NCBI GenBank assembly: GCA_900555375.1
Contig: USLC01000004.1
Location: 1 to 21,672 of the forward strand
Origin: an uncultured Eubacteriales bacterium
Lineage (GTDB): Bacteria > Bacillota > Clostridia > Monoglobales > Monoglobaceae
Reading direction: 5' to 3'
Length of the DNA: 21,672 nt
Part shown: positions 14,864 through 21,672 of the stretch, one piece after another
How positions within the stretch are numbered: the first letter of the stretch is position 1
How the letters are laid out: each line of letters begins with the position of its first letter
The notes under the pieces: model-generated
The model's input: only the letters and a program-made list of their open reading frames with translations
What the model was told of the DNA's origin: nothing
Database searches by the model: none
Position numbers and translations under genes: made by a program

Positions 14864-15580
14864 ATGCGGCTTGATAAATTCCTTGCCGACTGCGGCGTAG
14901 GAACGCGAAGCGAGATAAAAAAACTGATAAGGTCGGGCGCGGTCAGGGTTGACAGCTTAAGCAAAGTTATGCCCGATACAAAGGTGAACGAGGAAACATC
15001 AAAGGTGTATTTAAACGGCGTTCCCGTAAGTTATAAAAAGTTTGTGTATCTTATGCTTAATAAGCCGGACGGCTGTGTTTGCGCAACATATGACAAAAAC
15101 AAAGCGGTGGTTACCGATTTTGTTCCGCCGCAGTATAAGCATTTTGACGTTTTTCCCGTGGGCAGACTGGATATAGATACGGTGGGGCTTTGTATACTGA
15201 CGAATGACGGAGACTTGGCGCATCGGCTGCTGAGCCCGTCAAAACACATATCGAAAGTATATTCGGCAGAGGTAAGAGGCAGCTTGTCGGACAGTGACAT
15301 AAAGGCTTTTGAGGGCGGAATGGACTTGGGTGATTTTGTCGCAAAGCCGGCAAAGCTTAAGATAATATCATCGTCAGATGACAAAAGCGTTGCCGAGGTC
15401 ACAATCTGCGAAGGGAAGTTTCATCAGATAAAACGGATGTTTTTAAAGCTCGGGTATGAAGTTACTTATCTTAAACGAATAGCAATGAACCGCCTTATGC
15501 TTGATGAAAGCCTTGCGGAGGGGGATATAAAAGAACTGACAACAGATGAATTGGAGTTACTGACATATGGTACAAAATAA
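14864..15580 (+). CDS. RsuA/RluB-family pseudouridine synthase (238 aa)
   Basis: Converts a specific uridine in rRNA to pseudouridine. An S4 RNA-binding domain occupies residues 1-60 (MRLDKFLADCGVGTRSEIKK), and the catalytic loop is GRLDIDT at 100-106 with Asp103 the nucleophile. FHQIKRM near 185-191 is the conserved late motif of this family. Which uridine (16S or 23S) is modified cannot be decided from the sequence; length and S4 layout fit RsuA-type enzymes for 16S rRNA. AGGGAG lies 8 bases before the ATG. First gene of a tight plus-strand operon: the next start codon overlaps its end by 14 bases. Confidence 0.92.
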   Translation: MRLDKFLADCGVGTRSEIKKLIRSGAVRVDSLSKVMPDTKVNEETSKVYLNGVPVSYKKFVYLMLNKPDGCVCATYDKNKAVVTDFVPPQYKHFDVFPVGRLDIDTVGLCILTNDGDLAHRLLSPSKHISKVYSAEVRGSLSDSDIKAFEGGMDLGDFVAKPAKLKIISSSDDKSVAEVTICEGKFHQIKRMFLKLGYEVTYLKRIAMNRLMLDESLAEGDIKELTTDELELLTYGTK

Positions 15581-16490
15581 ATTCGCAAACGAAAATACAA
15601 AAATAATACCGCGCGCAGCCGTTGTGCAGGATATGTCGGGCTTCGGCAGGGTTTCGCTGACCGAGGCGATACCGGCAATGTCCGCAATGGGGGTAGAAGT
15701 TTGCCCGCTTCCCACGGCGGTTTTATCGACTCATACGTATGAGTTTAAAAATTACACTCTTCTTGACCTCACGGATGAGATGGAGAAGATAATCGCGCAT
15801 TGGAATGACATAGGGCTTGAATTTGACGCGGTATACAGCGGATATATGAGCTCTTCAAGGCAGATTGATATAACAAAAAGCTTTATGCTTGAACAGAAAA
15901 AAAACGGCGCTCTTTTAATAGTTGACCCCGTACTGGGCGATAATGCGCTGCTTGATGTAAAGACGGTGTATTCCGACAGAATGACCGAGCTGATAGGCGG
16001 AATGCGCGGACTGTGTGCAATAGCGGACACAATAACGCCAAACCTCACAGAGGCGTGTCTGTTGCTTGAAAGAGAGTACCCCACAGCTCCGCTGAGCGAC
16101 AGAGAGCTTGCGGATATTCTGACGGGGCTTTCAAAGCTCGGCGCTGATTCGGTGCTGATAACAAGCGTTATGGATTCGCCAGATACAATGTGCGTGGCAG
16201 TGTATGACGGAGATGAATTTTATAAGATAGACTGCGGCTATGTTTCAAGGCCGTTTCACGGTACGGGCGACTTGCTTACAAGCGTATTTACCGGAGCAAG
16301 GCTTAACGGATACAAAGTGGCGGACGCGGCAAATCTTGCGGTTGACTTTTTGGCAAAGGCGATAGAGCTTACGGTTAAATATCCGCAGATGCCTATTCGC
16401 CACGGGGTTTTGTTCGAGCCGATTATAAGGGACGGATATTTTGCAGAGAGCAGCCATACCAATCGGATAAAGCTTTTAAATCGGGGGTGA
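15567..16490 (+). CDS. pdxY: Pyridoxal/pyridoxamine kinase, PdxY-like (307 aa)
   Basis: A ribokinase-fold enzyme that phosphorylates pyridoxal, pyridoxamine or pyridoxine for B6 salvage. Typical features are the N-terminal substrate loop QDMSGFGRVSL (21-31), DPVLGDN (120-126), ITPNLTEA (156-163) and the anion-hole/catalytic motif GTGD at 232-235. The ATG overlaps the preceding gene by 14 bases, and GGAG is present ~10 bases upstream inside that gene. Substrate preference among B6 vitamers is not decidable; the SGFG N-terminus fits the PdxY/PdxK branch rather than ThiD (HMP kinase). The gene ends 8 bases before comM, whose ribosome site overlaps its stop codon. Confidence 0.88.
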   Translation: MVQNKFANENTKIIPRAAVVQDMSGFGRVSLTEAIPAMSAMGVEVCPLPTAVLSTHTYEFKNYTLLDLTDEMEKIIAHWNDIGLEFDAVYSGYMSSSRQIDITKSFMLEQKKNGALLIVDPVLGDNALLDVKTVYSDRMTELIGGMRGLCAIADTITPNLTEACLLLEREYPTAPLSDRELADILTGLSKLGADSVLITSVMDSPDTMCVAVYDGDEFYKIDCGYVSRPFHGTGDLLTSVFTGARLNGYKVADAANLAVDFLAKAIELTVKYPQMPIRHGVLFEPIIRDGYFAESSHTNRIKLLNRG

Positions 16491-16498
16491 TGCAATAA

Positions 16499-18034
16499 AT
16501 GATAACCAAAATAAACAGCGTCGGATTGACGGGAATCGACGGATTTTCTATAGGAGTAGAGACGGATATCAGCAACGGCGTTCCGCAGTGGGACGTGGTG
16601 GGTATGCCCGACACGGCTGTGCGCGAGTCGAAGGAACGAATCCGCTCGGCATTGAAAAATTCGGGATTAATGATTCCGGGCAAAAGAATACTGATAAATC
16701 TTGCTCCCGCCGATGTTAAAAAAGAGGGAACCTGCCTTGATTTGCCGATAGCTATGGGAATCCTTGCGTCAAGCGAACAGATTTGCATAGATGATATGGA
16801 AAGTATGTGCTTCTTCGGCGAGGTTTCGCTTGACGGAGCTCTCCGCGGTGTAAAAGGCGCGCTGCCAATGGCGATTACGGCTTATCAGAATGGGGCAAAA
16901 CAGCTGTTTGTTCCTATAGACAACGCAAGAGAAGCGGCGGTGGTTGAAGGAATAGAAGTGTACGGAGCGGAAAGCATATCCGCCATTGTCAGACATTTCA
17001 CGGGAGAAGAGCCAATCTCGCCGACAAGGGTAAACGCGCGTGCGTTATTTGACAGTGCGACAGACAAGCTTCCCGATTTTTCGGATGTAAAGGGGCAGGA
17101 AAGCGCAAAGCGAGCGCTTGAAATTGCCGCTGCCGGAGGGCACAATATACTGATGATAGGTCCTCCCGGTTCGGGCAAAACTATGCTGGCGCAAAGGATA
17201 CCGTCCATTCTGCCGTCGATGACATTTGACGAGGCACTTGAGGTTACAAAGGTTCACAGTATCGCGGGCAGACTGCCGAAGAATATGCCGATGGTAGTAA
17301 ACCGTCCTTTCAGAAGCCCGCATCATACAGTCTCTGCGGTCGGCCTGACGGGAGGAGGAAACGGAACCCCCAAGCCGGGCGAAATCAGCCTTGCGCATCA
17401 CGGAATCCTATTTCTTGACGAGCTGCCCGAGTTCAGAAAGGATGCGCTTGAGGTTATGCGTCAGCCGCTTGAAGACGGCACGGTGACCATTACGCGCGCG
17501 GGCGGAACGTTTTCGTATCCATGCAACATAATGCTTGTCGCGTCAATGAACCCTTGCCCGTGCGGCTATTACGGTGACAAAAATCACGATTGCTCTTGCT
17601 CGCCGAGCAAGATAAGCAGTTATCTTTCAAAAGTCAGCGGACCGCTGCTTGACAGAATAGATTTGCATATCGAGGTTCCCGCGGTGGATTATGATGATTT
17701 GGGCAAAAAAAGCACGGCAGAGCCGTCATCGGAGATTAAGCGCCGCGTTGATAAAGCGCGTGAGATTCAGCTTAAAAGGTATGCGGGAACGGGAATATAC
17801 TCAAACAGCTGCCTGACGGCTGCTATGATTGACGATGTGTGCGAGCTTGACAGCGAAAGCTCAGAGCTTTTAAAAGGCGCGTTTGAGGTGCTGGGCTTAA
17901 GTGCGAGAGCGCACAACAGAATATTAAAGGTTGCCAGAACAATAGCGGACTTATCGGGAAATGAGAAAATAGCCAAGGAGAATATAGCCGAGGCAATACG
18001 TTACCGTTCGCTTGACCGCAAATTTTGGACATAA
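16499..18034 (+). CDS. comM: ComM/YifB-family Mg-chelatase-like AAA+ ATPase (511 aa)
   Basis: In naturally competent bacteria ComM is a hexameric helicase that drives branch migration during integration of foreign DNA; in others the role is less clear. An N-terminal Lon-protease-like fold covers ~1-170 (QWDVVGMPDTAVRESKERIR). The AAA+ domain has Walker A GPPGSGKT at 221-228, Walker B ILFLDE at 303-308 and the arginine-rich stretch NRPFRSPHHT (268-277). A zinc-type Cys cluster NPCPCGYYG...CSC falls at 351-367. The C-terminal helical domain ends SLDRKFW, a usual ending for this family. Length matches E. coli ComM (~506). GGGGGTGA overlapping the previous stop is the ribosome site. Confidence 0.93.
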   Translation: MITKINSVGLTGIDGFSIGVETDISNGVPQWDVVGMPDTAVRESKERIRSALKNSGLMIPGKRILINLAPADVKKEGTCLDLPIAMGILASSEQICIDDMESMCFFGEVSLDGALRGVKGALPMAITAYQNGAKQLFVPIDNAREAAVVEGIEVYGAESISAIVRHFTGEEPISPTRVNARALFDSATDKLPDFSDVKGQESAKRALEIAAAGGHNILMIGPPGSGKTMLAQRIPSILPSMTFDEALEVTKVHSIAGRLPKNMPMVVNRPFRSPHHTVSAVGLTGGGNGTPKPGEISLAHHGILFLDELPEFRKDALEVMRQPLEDGTVTITRAGGTFSYPCNIMLVASMNPCPCGYYGDKNHDCSCSPSKISSYLSKVSGPLLDRIDLHIEVPAVDYDDLGKKSTAEPSSEIKRRVDKAREIQLKRYAGTGIYSNSCLTAAMIDDVCELDSESSELLKGAFEVLGLSARAHNRILKVARTIADLSGNEKIAKENIAEAIRYRSLDRKFWT

Positions 18035-18050
18035 CAACGGAGGTATAAAA

Positions 18051-18560
18051 GTGAGATTGCATATAGTATTGGTAGAACCCGAGATTCCCGCAAATACGGG
18101 CAATATTTCAAGAACCTGTTCGGTAATCGGTTCGCCTCTTCATCTTGTTCATCCGCTCGGCTTTGATATAAGCGAGAAGCAGGTGCGCAGAGCCGGGCTT
18201 GATTACTGGGACGAGCTTGAGCTTTATGAATATAATTCATTTGAAGAAGTCAGAAAAAAGTATCCGGAAGGAAGATTCTTTTACTGTACGACCAAAGCAA
18301 AAAATACATATAGTGATATAAACTATACCGAGGATAAAGATTCAGATATATTTTTGGTGTTCGGCAAGGAAACAAAGGGATTGCCCGAGACTCTGCTTGC
18401 CGAAAATTATCAAAACTGTATAAGAATACCGATGAAAGAAAATAAAAGGTCGCTTAACTTGTCAAACTCGGTTGCGATAATCGCATACGAGGTGCTGAGA
18501 CAAGCGGATTTTGAAAATTTAGAGAAAGAAGGTGCGCTGCGTGATACGTATAGTAACTGA
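18051..18560 (+). CDS. trmL: tRNA (cytidine/uridine-34-2'-O)-methyltransferase TrmL (169 aa)
   Basis: A SPOUT-fold enzyme that 2'-O-methylates the wobble base of certain leucine tRNAs using S-adenosylmethionine. Recognised by LVEPEIPANTGNISRTC (residues 7-23), FGKETKGLPE in the central SAM region, and IPMKENKRSLNLSNSVAII forming the trefoil knot. The start is GTG at 18051, with GGAGG (18039-18043) 7 bases upstream; the frame also runs open into the end of comM but that extension has no family similarity. The length equals the family norm. The end overlaps the start of the DegV gene by 20 bases. Confidence 0.94.
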   Translation: MRLHIVLVEPEIPANTGNISRTCSVIGSPLHLVHPLGFDISEKQVRRAGLDYWDELELYEYNSFEEVRKKYPEGRFFYCTTKAKNTYSDINYTEDKDSDIFLVFGKETKGLPETLLAENYQNCIRIPMKENKRSLNLSNSVAIIAYEVLRQADFENLEKEGALRDTYSN

Positions 18561-19410
18561 CAGAGCCGCGGATATACCGAAGGAGATTGCGGAAGAGCTT
18601 GATATAAAGGTGATTCCGTTTATGATAAATGTTGACGGAAGGCAGATAGTGGCGGATATGGATATGACGGCAGAGGATTTTTATAAAATCGTTGAAAACT
18701 GCAGTGAGATTCCGACAACGGGTCAGATGAGCCCGGTAGAGATAGAGAATGTGTACCGCGAAATCGGACCGAATGATCAGATTCTTCATATCACAATGTC
18801 GGCTAAAGGAAGCGGGATTAACAATACTTCAAATATGGTGGCAAGCCGTCTCAGAGAAGAAGAGGGATATGACATCACGGTTATAGATTCGGGTAAATTT
18901 ACTATGATTATCGGATACGCCGTAATCATTGCCGCCAAAATGGCGAGAGACGGCAAATCAATGCAGGAGATAACAGATACCGTAACGGAGATTTATGACC
19001 GCGATACGGCATATTTTTTGGTTGATGATTTGACATATCTCAGAAAGGGCGGAAGAATCAAGGCAACCGCTATGGTTATAAGCAAGGTTCTTGACATAAA
19101 GCCCATTATGATGATAAACGACGGTCTTGTTGAGGCTTTCAGAAAGGTGCGCGGCTTAAAAAAAGCAACGTCAACATTGGTTGATTTTATAGAAGAAAGA
19201 ATGGAAGACCCAAGTGAAAATGAGGTTATGATACTTGATTCGGACGCTCCGGATAAGGTGGCTATAGTAGAACAAATGATAAAAGAGCGGATCAGGCCCA
19301 AAAAGATTACCTATGCAAAAATAGGCCCCGTTATTACGGCGCACGCCGGGACGGGGCTTGTCGGAGTTTACTTTAAGCACAAAAAGCCGTATTATGAATA
19401 CGAGAATTAA
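18541..19410 (+). CDS. DegV family protein (289 aa)
   Basis: DegV (FakB-like) proteins bind a fatty acid in a buried pocket; in some Firmicutes the paralogue FakB presents the acid to a kinase for phosphorylation and phospholipid synthesis. Readable family segments are the N-terminal IRIVTDRAADIPKEIAEELD, IPFMINVDGRQIVADMDM, PTTGQMSPVEI (the usual SQPS-like site), and DLTYLRKGGRIKATAM, with GTGLVGVYF near the C-terminus. The start GTG at 18541 is preferred to 18532 because AGAAGG lies 8 bases before the former and overlaps the latter. The gene is translationally coupled to trmL through a 20-base overlap. No fakA is visible in the window, so the lipid role is only a family-level inference. Confidence 0.9.
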   Translation: MIRIVTDRAADIPKEIAEELDIKVIPFMINVDGRQIVADMDMTAEDFYKIVENCSEIPTTGQMSPVEIENVYREIGPNDQILHITMSAKGSGINNTSNMVASRLREEEGYDITVIDSGKFTMIIGYAVIIAAKMARDGKSMQEITDTVTEIYDRDTAYFLVDDLTYLRKGGRIKATAMVISKVLDIKPIMMINDGLVEAFRKVRGLKKATSTLVDFIEERMEDPSENEVMILDSDAPDKVAIVEQMIKERIRPKKITYAKIGPVITAHAGTGLVGVYFKHKKPYYEYEN

Positions 19411-19425
19411 ACCGATGGTGATTTT

Positions 19426-19956
19426 ATGTTTTTAGAGCACGATGAAATGAAGTTTGCAATACTGTATACGCTGAAAAAGTATGTCGAACCGATTACAATG
19501 ACAGAGCTTTGCGATATCTTAACGTGGGAGAAGCAGGTAATGAATTACTTTGACCTTGCCCTTATGCTTAACGAGCTGATAGAAGACGGCTTTGTAGACA
19601 GCAAGTTTTATCGGAACGAGCGCGCATTTATGCTTAGCGAAAAGGGCGAGGAGACAAACTCGTTTTTCTTTGAGAGGATTCCGCCAAGCATAAGAAGCAA
19701 GATAGCCGACGAGATATCACAGCGCAAATATGAAGAGCAGTATAACCCCAACGCGGTTTCGACAGAGGTCATACCTGTCGCTCCGCATCAGTATATGGCG
19801 GCGCTTTCTATGCTTGACGCAAACGTACCGATGCTTGAGCTTAAAATTCATACGGGCAGCCGTGCAGAGTCAGAGCAAGCCGCAAAAATACTCAAAAAAG
19901 AGGCGGATAACATCTATAAGGATATAATAAAAAGAATCCTTCCCGATGAAGAGTAA
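19426..19956 (+). CDS. DUF4364 family protein (176 aa)
   Basis: Recognised as a DUF4364 protein, a family seen mostly in Clostridia. Residues ~8-75 (KFAILYTLKKYVEPITMTEL then NELIEDGFVDSKFYRNERAF) look like a winged-helix domain, the 'wing' being residues ~55-70, which suggests a DNA-binding or regulatory role. A helical linker (~85-110) leads to a beta-rich end (LELKIHTGSRAESEQA) and a charged helix. The function is unknown. It starts 15 bases after degV, last gene of the operon; no intrinsic terminator is seen between it and the alaS promoter. The ribosome site is weak (GATGGTGA region). Confidence 0.8.
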   Translation: MFLEHDEMKFAILYTLKKYVEPITMTELCDILTWEKQVMNYFDLALMLNELIEDGFVDSKFYRNERAFMLSEKGEETNSFFFERIPPSIRSKIADEISQRKYEEQYNPNAVSTEVIPVAPHQYMAALSMLDANVPMLELKIHTGSRAESEQAAKILKKEADNIYKDIIKRILPDEE

Positions 19957-19985
19957 AAGAATAACAATTATCCGCACAGCTGTAT

Positions 19986-20014
19986 TTGACTAAAACGGTG
20001 TTATGTGATATAAT
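19986..20014 (+). promoter_or_regulatory. Sigma-A promoter for alaS
   Basis: TTGACT (19986-19991), exactly 17 bases, then a perfect TATAAT (20009-20014). The expected transcript has a ~75-base leader containing short GC-rich hairpins (for example CGCC-tgc-GGCG near 20042-20052, and CCTGC at 20043 paired with GCAGG at 20070). No T-box motif is present. Confidence 0.87.
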
Positions 20015-20095
20015 AATTTTATATGTGCAATTCAGAGGCTCGCCTGCGGCGCTGAAACGAATGATTTTTGCAGGTAGAAAGGCTATGAAACAAAT

Positions 20096-21672
20096 ATGAA
20101 AAAGTTAGGACTTAACGAAATAAGAGAGAAATATCTCTCGTTTTTTGAAAGCAAAGGGCATCTCAGGCTGCCGTCGTTTCCTCTTGTACCGCAGGGCGAT
20201 GCAAGCCTTTTGCTGATAAATGCCGGTATGGCTCCGCTTAAGCCATACTTTTTGGGCAAGGAGGTTCCTCCGCGCAAACGTGTAACCACCTGCCAAAAGT
20301 GTATAAGAACTCCGGATATAGAGTGTGTGGGATTAACCTCGCGTCACGGAACATTTTTTGAAATGCTGGGAAACTTCTCATTCGGGGATTATTTCAAGCA
20401 TGAGGCAACCGCGTGGGCGTGGGAGTTTATAACAAAGGTTCTTGAAATCCCGACAGACAGACTTTGGGTCAGCGTTTATGAAGAGGATAAAGAGACCGTT
20501 AAAATCTGGACGGACGAAGTGGGCGTTTCGCCCGACAGAATTGTGTTCCTCGGCAAGGAAGACAACTTCTGGGAGATTGGCACAGGTCCCTGCGGCCCTT
20601 GCTCCGAAATATATTTTGACCGCGGCGAAGAATATGGCTGCGGCAAGCCCGACTGCGCCGTAGGCTGTGACTGTGACAGATATGTCGAGTTCTGGAATCT
20701 TGTGTTCACGCAGTTTGATAAGGACGAAAACGGCGTATATAACCGTCTTGAACATCCGAATATAGATACGGGTATGGGGCTTGAGCGTATAGCCTGCATA
20801 ATGCAGGGGGTTACCTCTATATTTGAAGTTGACACAATACGCCGTATACTTGACAGCGCCGCAAAAATGGCGGGCAAGACATACGGAAAGGACAAAAAGA
20901 CGGATATCTCGCTCCGCGTAATTACCGATCACGTCAGAAGCACGGTATTTATGGTGTCTGACGGAATCCTTCCGTCAAACGAGGGCAGAGGATATGTCCT
21001 CAGGCGTTTGCTTCGCCGCGCGGCAAGACACGGCAGACTTCTGGGGTTAAAAGAGGCGTTTTTATATAAGCTTGCAAAGGTGGTTGCCGACGAATCCAAG
21101 ACCGCGTATCCCGAGCTTGAAAAGAATTTTGAGTATATAGAAAAAGTTATAAAAACAGAGGAAGAACGTTTCGGCGAAACGGTTGACCAAGGTATAGAAA
21201 TACTAAATGACTTTACGGAAGAGCTTAAAGAAAGCAAAAAGACAGAGCTTTCGGGCGAGAGCGCATTTAAACTTTACGATACATTTGGATTTCCGATAGA
21301 CTTAACCAAGGAAATTCTTGCGGAGAGCGGCTTCACAGTTGATGAAGAAGCCTTCAAAAATCTGATGGACGAGCAGAGAGAGCGCGCGCGCTCTGCAAGA
21401 GGAGATATGGAAGGCGAGGCGTGGAAGGAAGATATATTCGCGTCAATTACAGCCGCAACCGTATTTGACGGATATGAAAATAACAGTCTTAAAGCCGAGG
21501 TGCTTGCAATAGGCAAGGATGGAGAGAGAGCAGAGTCGGCAGCTTCCGGCGATGAAGTCACGCTTGTGCTTGACAGAACTCCGTTTTATGCCGAAAGCGG
21601 CGGTCAGGTCGGAGATACGGGATATATCAAAACCGACGGCGCGGCGGTAAAAGTTCTTGATACAAAGAAGAG
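20096..21672 (+). CDS. alaS: Alanyl-tRNA synthetase, 3'-partial
   Basis: Attaches alanine to tRNA-Ala. About 525 codons of an expected ~870-880 lie in the window and the frame runs open to the last base. The N-terminus KLGLNEIREKYLSFFESKGH and INAGMAPLKPYFLG are class II catalytic core; GLTSRHGTFFEMLGNFSFGD holds motif 2. GTGPCGPCSEIYFD, the Cys-rich CGKPDCAVGCDCDRYVEFWN, and DTGMGLERIA (motif 3) follow. SDGILPSNEGRGYVLRRLLR is tRNA recognition. AESGGQVGDTG near the end marks the editing domain. The start is the ATG at 20096 (MKKLGLNEIREK); AAAGG is 13 bases away, rather distant. A four-codon mini-ORF overlaps this start (see findings). Confidence 0.95.
   Translation, partial: MKKLGLNEIREKYLSFFESKGHLRLPSFPLVPQGDASLLLINAGMAPLKPYFLGKEVPPRKRVTTCQKCIRTPDIECVGLTSRHGTFFEMLGNFSFGDYFKHEATAWAWEFITKVLEIPTDRLWVSVYEEDKETVKIWTDEVGVSPDRIVFLGKEDNFWEIGTGPCGPCSEIYFDRGEEYGCGKPDCAVGCDCDRYVEFWNLVFTQFDKDENGVYNRLEHPNIDTGMGLERIACIMQGVTSIFEVDTIRRILDSAAKMAGKTYGKDKKTDISLRVITDHVRSTVFMVSDGILPSNEGRGYVLRRLLRRAARHGRLLGLKEAFLYKLAKVVADESKTAYPELEKNFEYIEKVIKTEEERFGETVDQGIEILNDFTEELKESKKTELSGESAFKLYDTFGFPIDLTKEILAESGFTVDEEAFKNLMDEQRERARSARGDMEGEAWKEDIFASITAATVFDGYENNSLKAEVLAIGKDGERAESAASGDEVTLVLDRTPFYAESGGQVGDTGYIKTDGAAVKVLDTKK

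Noticed and set aside
19957..20095. T-box for alaS
   Set aside because: No AGGTGG-ACCGC core or stem I; only ~75 bases between the promoter and start.
1..21672. CRISPR arrays, rRNA, tRNA genes, insertion sequences
   Set aside because: No spaced repeats, no tRNA-like clover outside tmRNA, no transposase-like frame found on reading both strands.

Overview
The window looks like chromosome from a low-to-mid-GC Clostridia-type Firmicute, probably an uncultured or gut anaerobe. The grounds are an Asn-specific T-box leader, strong GGAGG ribosome sites, sigma-A promoters, a clostridial-type DUF4364 gene, an Amt-PII fusion and a Firmicute-style one-piece tmRNA. This assignment is an inference from gene content only.

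Layout. (1) 1-2583, plus strand: the 3' end of an ammonium transporter fused to a PII sensor domain, then a T-box leader with an AAC (Asn) specifier, then asnB (asparagine synthetase), closed by a bidirectional terminator. This is a nitrogen-assimilation block. (2) 2599-4751, minus strand: galT-galK, two Leloir-pathway genes read from one strong promoter. (3) 4989-6799, plus strand: smpB, an alpha/beta-hydrolase esterase and ssrA (tmRNA), so both trans-translation partners lie within 2 kb. (4) 6868-8575: an orphan MNT-type nucleotidyltransferase (plus), then a threonine/serine-exporter-type membrane protein (minus) split by a one-base frameshift. (5) 8739-14605, minus strand: six tightly packed phage virion genes (scaffold-like protein, N4-gp56-type major capsid protein, small head protein, head-tail adaptor, a P22 gp10-like stopper/hub candidate and a large C-terminally coiled-coil protein). 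They are flanked on both sides by non-phage genes, with no terminase, portal, integrase, repressor, tail fibre or lysis gene. (6) 14864-19956, plus strand: a dense housekeeping operon of an RsuA-family pseudouridine synthase, pyridoxal/pyridoxamine kinase, ComM/YifB ATPase, TrmL tRNA methyltransferase, a DegV protein and DUF4364. (7) 20096-end: the first ~525 codons of alaS behind its own sigma-A promoter.

The most unusual content is the isolated, intact capsid cassette. It is either a prophage remnant kept under selection or a domesticated particle-forming module; the sequence alone cannot say which. Secondary points of interest are the T-box without a visible terminator between amt-PII and asnB, the orphan MNT gene with a possible stub of its HEPN partner, and the single-base split of the exporter gene.
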